Assembly (NCBI GenBank): GCA_946406115.1
Contig: OX291545.1
Location: forward strand, 14,646,001 to 14,710,000
DNA from: Apoda limacodes
Taxonomy: Eukaryota > Arthropoda > Insecta > Lepidoptera > Limacodidae
Reading direction: 5' to 3'
Length of the DNA stretch: 64,000 nucleotides
Shown here: positions 56,205 to 64,000 of the stretch, piece after piece
Position numbering within the stretch: position 1 is the first letter of the stretch
Layout: every line of letters starts with the position of its first letter
Notes under the pieces: model-generated
The model's input: the letters and a program-made list of their open reading frames with translations, nothing else
Told to the model about the DNA's origin: nothing
Databases searched by the model: none
Translations under genes and position numbers: made by a program

Positions 56205-57557
56205 GGAGGGCGAGCAAAAGTGACGGCTCGCTGGCCACTCGTCATGTCGGTCGGCCTGAATCTCGAATCGATTAAAAGTTATCGATTCTCGGTCGTGTGA
56301 CGAGGTTTAATTACTTAAAGGTGTCGATCCGTAAATCACTGTACAAAAACAACCTTTTTTCCACTTATAATTACAGTCATTATATGATTTTTGTAATTTT
56401 TCAAGTTTTTATTACCGTGTTGAATCATTTTCTATATTATGCAAAACTACTGTGAAATTATAAGGTAGCAATTAAACATAAGATTTCCATTTTGTAATTT
56501 ATTCTTAACATCAAAACAGACCAAGACACATAAAGATTAATTAATCTGTTGTTGTTTTTGCAAAAATGCAAAAATTTAATACTCAACAAAAAGGACAAAT
56601 ATTAATTTTCAAAGCATGTCAAGTCCGTCAATCAGTCAGGACATTGTATTATATAGGTATATTGTTGCAGAGGCAGGAAAGTTGAGGATTCTCGAATAGG
56701 AGGCCTTTCTCGGATAAGAATTGTCTTTTCTGGAGATTTCAGAGATATGCGTATTTCATCACGCATACCGGTCCGAGGTGCATTTGCCTCACTGAGATTA
56801 GTATGAAAAGGGCACCACGCCCCTGCGTAAGTGATGAAACATGCATATCTAATAATCTAAGTATAAACACTTTCACATCCTTCTTCCGAGGTGTTTTTGC
56901 ACGATAACTACAAGGAAAAATAATTTTCATCTCCTTAGCTGAGAAAGGCTTTCTTGATTATTCTAAATCCGCGAGAATAAAAGTCAATCCGTATTTTCGT
57001 TAGAGTGGAAAACTTAAAGAGATATGGAGAACCTATTTGTTTTTATTTCCATTATAAAAACCACATAATGAAAAAAGCAGTCGTCTACAAAATCTTAACA
57101 GTTAAGTGATCCGTTGGTTCTAAAAAACTCTATAATATATAAATAAAAATATAGAGATATTAGGGATTTTATGAAGAACAAAAACCTTAATAGAGAAATT
57201 AATATCAAATATAGCGTTTTATTGGTCAATTACTTCGATCACAATCCTGTAAAGATCCAAACACAAATACAAGAATTTATGACTATACGTCCCCAAGCAG
57301 TGAACTGGCTTAAAAATAGTACATTATGACATGTGAGTTAGGCTGCTCATTACATACGAGTTTACGGTTTGCAGCCCGAGCCGATGGTGTGAGCGTAATT
57401 CGTCCAAGTGTGTATTAAGCAGTGCTCACGAGTATTATACGACTGTTTTCATTACACTTAAAGGACAGTAAAACACGTTGGATTTTTTTCTAAAAATAAG
57501 TATTTAGTTCAAAGGCAACTTGTTGCTAAAAATTAAAAAAATATCTGTGATGTAAAA
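56205..57557. other. Unique DNA, first part CpG-richer
   Basis: 56205-56330 is CpG-richer and contains AATCGATTAAAAGTTATCGATT, a pair of ATCGAT sites in mirror arrangement. No gene was recognised. Confidence 0.4.
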
Positions 57558-57595
57558 GGCACTTGTGCGGTAATTGTCATTAACGCCCAAGTGCC
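57558..57595. repeat. 38-bp near-perfect palindrome with E-box and homeodomain cores
   Basis: GGCACTTG at 57558-57565 pairs with CAAGTGCC at 57588-57595. Inside, GCGGTAAT faces ATTAACGC. Two CACTTG/CAAGTG sites thus flank two TAAT/ATTA cores symmetrically. Confidence 0.85.
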
Positions 57596-58772
57596 GTTAC
57601 GTAATGGACCCTATTAAGATGCTGAAAACGGTGCAGTAAAGACAGCCTTATGAGCAAGTGTGTTAAAAGAAATTTTACAATATAAGTCTACATAGAAAAC
57701 ATTTTTTGAGAGAAATTGTTTAAAGGAAAATTGGATCATGGGTAGCTACTGCACAAGAAACTTTTTTTGTCTTTATATATAATATTTTTTCTAAAAAAAG
57801 ACGTCATGTTGGATTAGATCCGCTTTGTTACTTTAAAAATAAAACTGATAAAAGATTTGTATTTGGCACCCTCAAAATCAGGGATAGAATAATGTACCCC
57901 CTTTGCTAGTTGTTAACGAACTATGATGTAGATAAGTAGGACTGGATAGGTAAGAAAATTTCCTATAACAATATATCTTAGATTTTTATAATGACAAACA
58001 ACTTTAAATTTTTTATTTGCATAGATTTTGTGTATTCGGTTGGCCTGGTTCCTGCGTGATTGATGGTAACAGGTGTACACCCGGGAAGTTTCTTGTCACT
58101 TCTTCTTCCCTTAGGCTTGTTTCCGAAGTGACAGTACGTTAAATGGTGTGCATTTGTTGCCGGACTGTCGTGTGGGAGCTGGGCTACTTCATGATATACA
58201 ACGTCTGAGAGTATATGTATGCATATGGGTATGTGTGCACATTTGTGTGATGCGCCCTCTCGCATTTGGAACCTCTCTGGCGCTGGGCGGCCGATGGTGG
58301 ATTGCAGCGGGTTATTAATACTATATTTATTATACTTGTACTTGTTTCTATGTAAGTTTATACATATATGTATATTTTTTCTAGTAGTATCAATTTTTTA
58401 TACACTGTTATGTTAAATGTTAACTTGTGTGTGTAAATCTCAATATTAATTACATTTATAATTACAGACAGATTTACTTTCGCATTTATAATATTTATTA
58501 TTATATTATTTTCATGAATAGTATGGATAATTTTAAGTATATGTAAATATGTACATACACATATGATTGTGCAAAAGTATAATTATGATGGCGCTAATGC
58601 CACTAGTACTATTAAATATCGGAATTCTCTTAAATATCTAAATTCCTTCACTCGATTAACGATATTTGACGCTTAACATGGTGCGCCCCCCATGCTACAT
58701 AAAAACAAAAAAAAATGACATGTTTGACTTTGTTTTAGTAGCTTACTAACTTATTTTTTTTTTTTAAATCAA
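57596..58772. other. AT-rich unique DNA
   Basis: A Helitron-like 5' end fragment (GATTTACTTTCGCATTTATA) lies near 58470-58490. No gene was recognised. Confidence 0.4.
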
Positions 58773-58848
58773 CATTGTTTTGACGATTCAAAAGTGTTCT
58801 TAGAAACCTACTTGGATAAAGTTTAATTTGAGTTTGAGTTTTGAGTTT
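58773..58848 (+). mobile_element. LINE 3' tail, second copy of the TTTGACGATTC family
   Basis: GTTTTGACGATTCAAAAGTG, CTTGGATAAAGTTTAATTTG and a terminal GAGTTTGAGTTTTGAG run match 18833-18918. Confidence 0.75.
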
Positions 58849-58849
58849 A

Positions 58850-59005
58850 AACTTATCTTTATGTAAAATGTATAGCTAGTTTTATTACATTTTGACAAAT
58901 TGATAAATAAATATTTTATCAATTTGTCGAAATGTAATAAAACTGTATTTTATCAATTTGTCAATATCAATAAAACTAGCTATAAATTTTACACATAGAT
59001 AAGTT
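58850..59005. repeat. Foldback with a third internal copy
   Basis: Left arm 58850-58909 (AACTTATCTTTATGTAAAAT, TATAGCTAGTTTTATTACAT, TTTGACAAATTGATAAA) is inverted at 58948-59005. A partial inverted copy of its inner half lies between them at 58911-58943. Confidence 0.88.
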
Positions 59006-59439
59006 AGCACTCTATGCAAAAATAAATTTCGTAAGACTACCTTAAAAGCCGTACCCATAAGATTTACGGTTAAAATGATTCGAAAATCATTGAAACGGGA
59101 TAATATAGTACAGCAGCCAAAACGATAATTAATGTGTGTTTAACGAAACGTTTTCTTTCACTAATTAAATACCAGCGCGTGAGCCAAGAATGTAACTCAG
59201 TAAATGTTAATTTCAGCAGTTTTTGCGAAATTATACATCATTGTTGGAGCGTAATTGCGAACACCACCTTGGAACTTATACAGCATGAGGTCAAAAAGAA
59301 ATTCACTTAAAACTATAACACGCCCTTTGCAGAATAGCGGCTGGCGGCACACCGTGGCAAATTTATAAAGTCGGCTGATATACAAAAACCAGTGCCCGAA
59401 AGTGAAACTACCCGCGCATTTATTACAGAGTAAAATATG
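59006..59439. other. Unique DNA
   Basis: Nothing certain. A 124-codon minus-strand ORF (59197-59571) has no recognisable domain and reaches into the next block. Confidence 0.4.
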
Positions 59440-59720
59440 TAGATTGCTGGCGAGATAATAATGATATGTGCTTGTGGTAATGAAATTTCCCGCCGTCAAA
59501 CGGTGCCAAAGTAATTTGCGTCGCTTGTCTCTGGCCACGAGCGCCCCAAGGGCCGCTTTCGAGTTGCGCAACCCGATAATGAGACCCGTGTCAGGATTTT
59601 TTATTGCGAGTAAAGCACGACAGGGTGCTTGCTGTCATCTTACCTGTCTATTAATGAAATATTGATGAGAAGGAAAACCGTTGAGCGCTACAGGGACATG
59701 AAACGCTACAGGAAGCAGGT
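59440..59720. promoter_or_regulatory. Candidate conserved regulatory block
   Basis: CpG-richer, non-repetitive DNA with GTAATGAAATTTCC, GATTTTTTATTGCG, CTGTCATCTTACCTGTC (two TGACAG-type sites inverted) and TTAATGAAATATTGATGAG. Caudal/Abd-B-like TTTATTG, TAAT and TGACAG sites are grouped. This is a motif impression only. Confidence 0.25.
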
Positions 59721-60254
59721 AGGTTTTTGCAATGCATAAAGTTTATTATGATATATTTGAAGTACTAGGGTCTCGCGTTCTCGGGCGCAAAATGTATGGA
59801 AGTATATATTGCCTCCCGCATTTAAAAACTATGTCTCGAGAATCTTCGTAATAACCTCCCCGCTGTTGATCAGAAGTAAACCTAAGTTTTCTTTTCAATA
59901 AAAATTCAGAGACATGATACAAAGTTAAAGGTACATAAGTTTACGTTCAGTTGCAAGGTAAACCATTGCATTGCTTTATTGTATTAAATTACCTGATAGA
60001 ATAAACTTCTACCTAAATACATAACCACAGAGACTTTGTCCAAACTGCTTTAACAGTGACTGTTTTAAAAAAAAGTGATATTAATAAAAAAAAACCTAGA
60101 GTTTTATTTATTAAGAATGGAAAACAATTAATCGGGTTCTTACCAGCTTTGACTGCTATATGTAGGGGGGTGATTTATCTTTAACTTTGTCTTCTGTAGT
60201 GACGGCGATACTAAACAAGGCAAGAGCTTTATTAGCTGTTAGTAAGGGTTGCTA
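59721..60254. other. Unique DNA
   Basis: Nothing recognised. Confidence 0.4.
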
Positions 60255-60485
60255 GTTTATAAGTCGCAAGTCCAGCCTCACATAGAGTAGGTACTACTAC
60301 TATATCCGGATACCAGCTTAGCCCTTTTGATTCGGTTCAACAATGAGACGAGAGTGTAACGTTTTAGTTATTATTTGAAGTTTTAAATTTTCTGACATGC
60401 TTAAAACAGAGTCCATTCTGCAAGAGAATTGTCAACGGTCCCAAACTCACAACTTGTATGGAACTCTTATGGAAGCCTCCTAAAA
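60255..60485 (+). mobile_element. LINE family-A remnant with 60-bp insert
   Basis: TATAAGTCGCAAGTCCAGCC, GGATACCAGCTTAGCCCTTT, GATTCGGTTCAACAATGAG, then after about 60 bp of foreign text AGAGAATTGTCAACGGTCCC and AAACTCACAACTTGTATGGA. It corresponds to YKSQVQPH through the RIV-PKLT motif. Confidence 0.7.
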
Positions 60486-61529
60486 TTATTGCAAACAATG
60501 AAACTTGGTAAGAAAAGAAAAGAAAACCTAACTTTCTTGATTACAGATTACGCCACGTGCCCCGTCTACTAAATGTATAGGGACGTGGTGGTAACATAGT
60601 TAGTCCATTAGAATAACAAATAATACGATCATTGTTCTTATGTTGGTATCTTAGTAGTTTGGTGTTAAGAACATTTCAGCTTTGTGTTTTACTTTTTTTT
60701 CTTCTCAACCTAACCTAACCTAATAACCTAACACAATGGGGTGCACAAAACCTTTTTAAACCTCTAGTTTTAGGCATGAGACACAGCAATCCTTAAAATA
60801 AATTGGTATGTATGGTAACCAAAAAACATGGTTAGATAAACTGTATTGAGAGACAAACTTAACGTTGCCGTTGGATACCTGTTGTCCCCATACATCGACA
60901 AACACCGTGGATAGTTTACCAACTGCAAATACGTAAGTTAATTTATAATTTGCTACATGGCATTGCTTCTTGCCAAATTTTATGATTCTAGGTCAACGGG
61001 AAGTATATACGTTTTGCTTTCCTCGCGAGTTTGCGAGTGTCAAAATATGCGGCATAAACGAAGCATCTTTAGATTGCATTAACTTAGAAATTTTTCAGTG
61101 TTCTAAGGGATTGCAGACCGTAGTATTTGATATTAATTTCAGCTTGATACCTTCACGCGTTCCTGTGCAAAACGGCAGCAAAACAATAAGGGTTGCGTTT
61201 TTTCTTTTGAGGTACGGAACCCTAAAAATGACTTCCATAAAAACTACTGAATATTAAGAAATTGTTATTTTATACAGAGTTTGAATTGTTCTTAAAAGTA
61301 GCCTTACGCTTTTATTGGTCAATATTTTCGCCATGAAGGAAGTCATTAAACCGGATCATGTTTGCTGACTACGTATGATTATGGCTTCCTCGCAAACAGA
61401 GTATATAAGCATCGTAAAATCAATGTCTTGATAAATATAGAGATTCTCGATTTAATTAAGTAATTCCAATGTCTCAATACAAGATTAAAATTAAATTGAT
61501 TCAGGTTTTAGGACATGTTAAATTATTGT
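60486..61529. other. Unique DNA with a telomere-like motif and a repeat end
   Basis: CAACCTAACCTAACCTAATA at 60707-60726 resembles (CCTAA)n. At 61186-61232 AATAAGGGTTGCGTTTTTTC and GGTACGGAACCCTAAAA are the end of a GCCAAGTGCGAG repeat. TATATAAG at 61402 precedes an 80-codon ORF (61469-61711) without a recognised domain. Confidence 0.4.
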
Positions 61530-61745
61530 TAAGAGGCATTACAATCACAATTTCACGGAAGAGGACCCGTGGCCACCCTGCATGGTCCGCGCAGACGATC
61601 CCCTCATATTTGTTAAATCATCGGAACCCTGTAATTTTGATCGATATCTTTATTGACAGCTCAAATTTATTGATCGATTCTTCGCAAACACACGTTATTC
61701 GTAATTCGTGAATACAATATGGCGGTCGTAACGTGTGTTGTCGCA
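61530..61745. promoter_or_regulatory. Candidate conserved regulatory block
   Basis: Non-repetitive block with CACGGAAGAGGACCCGTGG, TTGATCGATATCTTTATTGA, TTTATTGATCGATTC and CAATATGGCGG, the last matching the YY1/Pho core. The clustering of TTTATTG and ATCGAT sites suggests a regulatory element, by motif impression only. Confidence 0.22.
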
Positions 61746-63084
61746 ACTCAAATTTTTAAGTCGTGTTTTCGCGTGCACTGGTTATTTTGTTTTCATTTTT
61801 AATGACCTTTTTGTACACAATTGATCCATTTAAGAAAACTAGCAACGTATGTGTATCGATACTGCGTAATTAAGGGTTCAAAGAATTTAAAATTTAAAAA
61901 AGCCTAAACAATCTACCCTAAACATTCTTACTATCATAGTAAAATTATATATCACCGTATACGTGGTTGTTTACTGAAATAGTGTTTGTAATTATATTTG
62001 TCTTGTTTTGTAAACAAAATTCTGAGCTCAAAAACGAGAAAACTATGATTTCTGCAAAAAAAAGAAGGCCTTTACGTAAAACATAGTAGTTTTTATTTGA
62101 TTGTGTATTTTTTCTTTTTCATATTTTTAGCCTAAATCATTTTATTAACAAAAATAAAAAAATAAATAAATCAATAACACAAGAGAAATACAGTTTTTAT
62201 ATATATACCTTTAAGAGGTTTGATGAGAGTATACATATGAATCACATCAATCAATCCCATAGTGTGGGTAGTCATTAGATAGATGGTTTTATTCGATTCA
62301 GGGATCCATTGAAAAAAGGCTTTGAAGTGCTAATTTTTGTTAGAGTCAAGAGTACACTTTCCCCCAGTTAAATGCCAGCTAAATATTGGTTTTCGGATAT
62401 GTTAAGAAAATCACGACAGTAGTATGTACATATAACGAATTTAAAAAGAAAACTAGAACAGCTATTACAGCTAAGTAGGCCTTAGGTACAAGTAACGAGT
62501 AATAGACAACCACCTTATAAAATGTACTTGTTACGCACAACTATGGAAATCTACTCTGCGCGTGGCCCAACATGCACTTTAGCTGGGTTGTTTTACAATT
62601 AGATTTATATAGCGTGACTAATAGAAAAATTTAGTTTTTATATTTTTACTAAATTAATACTTTTTACAACGCTTATTTTTCCTTTAAAATAAACCTTACT
62701 AGTTAGCAAAAGAACGCTTACTTATAAGGTTACGACAGTTTCTAATAAATTTACTTAGTTTCATAACAAACTCATGTAACATGGCCTTAAAAATTTGCAC
62801 AAGCCTTAGTAATATACAATATGGTCAAGGGCGGATTCAGGATTCATTTAGGGGGGGTCCATTGAGCCGGCGAACGTATGAGAATGACCAGTCATGTGTG
62901 ACTGCTCGGCGCAATTGTTTTTTTTATGAGTTTTACGGCTGGTGAGCCCGTAGTAAAATAATTTTTACCGATCGAACTGTGGCCGAGCGATAGAGAAGGG
63001 GCCATGACCATATTTATAAAATCGTCTGTATGATAGGGTTACCCAGGAAAATTCCTACTCATTCTAATACTTATCATAATAATA
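61746..63084. other. AT-rich DNA with a possible hAT end
   Basis: CAAGGGCGGATTCAGGATTC at about 62826 resembles a hAT terminal repeat, but no partner end was found. Otherwise nothing recognised. Confidence 0.35.
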
Positions 63085-63241
63085 TGCTTATTTGTTTTCA
63101 ACGTAGTAGGTAACGGAGTATCCAACTGAACTGTAATTTGGCACAACGATAATTAAAGAGACGGAAAAGGACATAGGCTACTTTTATCCATAAGGTTCCT
63201 ATGACAACGCGGAAAACCGAATTAAGTGTGGGCAAAAGCTA
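63085..63241 (+). mobile_element. Helitron-like fragment
   Basis: GTAACGGAGTATCCAACTGA, GGCACAACGATAATTAAAGA, ACATAGGCTACTTTTATCC and the end GTGTGGGCAAAAGCTAAA parallel the interior and 3' end of the Helitron at 41075-41398. Confidence 0.65.
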
Positions 63242-63530
63242 AAAATATAATAAAATACACTACATTACATTTTATTATGACCCTTTGAGTTTTTGTGTCA
63301 TGTCTTACAACCGTAACTATCTACTTAATTATTTACTCTTCATTTAGATACTATTACGCAATGCAATTACGTAACTAAAAGCACTATTTTAGGGTTTCGT
63401 AGTTAAATAGCAAGTGGTAAGTAAGTTGAGCGGCATAAAAAAAATTAGGGATGGGCTGTGTCGTAACCACGGCTGCTTAACTTTGGAGATTCGTGAATTT
63501 GATGCCGCGATTAAATTAATTTAAAAAATA

Positions 63531-63612
63531 AACCAGCTAAGTGCGAATTGGACAACAAGGTTCATTACCATCAGATAATGCACGAGCCTGACTCGCACTT
63601 GGCCGGTTTTCA
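63531..63612. repeat. Head-to-head GCCAAGTGCGAG repeat ends
   Basis: AACCAGCTAAGTGCGAATTGGAC (plus) faces GACTCGCACTTGGCCGGTTTT (minus), forming an 82-bp imperfect palindrome. A GACAGTCAGACAGACAGGC run of the same family follows at 63686-63705. Confidence 0.75.
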
Positions 63613-64000
63613 TTAAGAAAACCCCGTAATAACATGAAGTTTAATCTGTAACAAAAATTCCTCTAAAGGATAGTCCTTTAAAGGCTGGACAGTCAGACAG
63701 ACAGGCTGGCAAGCAGATAGACCAACAGATAGTTAAGGCTAAATTTAGCTAGGCTATATTTTTGTCTGCAGCAATTTGTTTTATGAATTTTCATATTTAT
63801 CAATGATTTTTATAAATAATTTAGTATTTTATTATGCACCATTACGAGTAGAGACAAGCCTTCTCTATTGTTTGGAACTTATTTAGAGTGAATCTGACCA
63901 ATACTTCTAGAGTTATAAGTCGTTTATGCGAAATAAGAAATGTCGAGGGACCGATATTAGACAGTTCGTGCAAGGCCCCTCCCCTTCCAAGGTATCTGGT
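63613..64000. other. Unique DNA and repeat end
   Basis: After the CAGACAGACAG run no feature was recognised to the end of the window. Confidence 0.4.

Noticed and set aside
60707..60731. CCTAA telomere-like repeat
   Set aside because: Only about three units plus degenerate ones, too short for a telomere; the motif is common by chance or as repair scars.
61402..61711. TATATAAG followed by an 80-codon ORF
   Set aside because: The ORF has no domain and ends within the motif-rich block; kept only as part of a candidate regulatory region.
62826..62860. hAT terminal repeat CAAGGGCGGATTCAGG
   Set aside because: No partner end or target duplication could be found downstream.

Overview
The window looks like non-coding DNA from a moth or butterfly (Lepidoptera). 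It is AT-rich and densely filled with repeat families typical of that order. These include short Helitrons of the Lep1 kind (5' TC-CTACTAATATTATAAATG, 3' hairpin plus CTAG|T), a tRNA-Ser-like SINE, Jockey- and CR1-like LINE remnants, the 'GGCCAAGTGCGAGTCGGACT' repeat, mariner and hAT remnants, and MITEs. I found no intact protein-coding gene, no functional tRNA or rRNA gene and no CRISPR array. It is best read as a gene desert or part of a very long intron.

Layout. 1-6 kb: unique AT-rich DNA, a ~280-bp degenerate tandem duplication (2.2-2.85 kb), a ~395-bp near-palindromic foldback (3.54-3.93 kb), a SINE (4.0 kb) and a ~60-bp minisatellite (5.3-5.6 kb). 6-15 kb: scattered LINE, Helitron and SINE pieces in unique DNA. 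15.4-16.4 kb: a decayed mariner transposase. 16.85-18.4 kb: a Helitron, two tandem copies of the GCCAAGTGCGAG repeat and a Helitron end. 18.4-21.1 kb: a decayed Jockey-like LINE on the minus strand with damaged endonuclease and RT, interrupted by another LINE tail. 21.3-26 kb: old repeats, a TA-flanked MITE and one GC-rich 51-codon ORF (22.62 kb). 26.3-28.25 kb: a 300-bp inverted duplication around a CpG-richer core, with further nested hairpins. 28.3-28.7 kb: a rearranged LINE tail. 30.0-31.0 kb: two GC/CpG-rich patches, one ending in a strong Kozak ATG, a possible promoter or first exon. 33.4 kb: a hAT MITE with perfect 8-bp target duplication. 35.4-39 kb: LINE copies, one split by a 2.45-kb hAT element that itself contains another LINE piece. 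39.6-40.9 kb: an AT-rich quasi-periodic array holding a 5S-rRNA-derived sequence. 41-47 kb: Helitrons and the longest CR1-like LINE remnant. 49-55 kb: SINE, LINE tail, a TTTCGAAA-motif minisatellite and two long foldbacks. 56-62 kb: mostly unique DNA with a 22-bp tandem repeat, a 38-bp palindrome and several CpG-richer, homeodomain-motif-rich blocks that resemble regulatory elements.

No genes work together here. The main content is transposon history (nested insertions with readable target duplications), hairpin-forming DNA and a few candidate regulatory or exonic islands that need conservation or RNA data. All homology statements come from reading the sequence and family knowledge; no database search was run.
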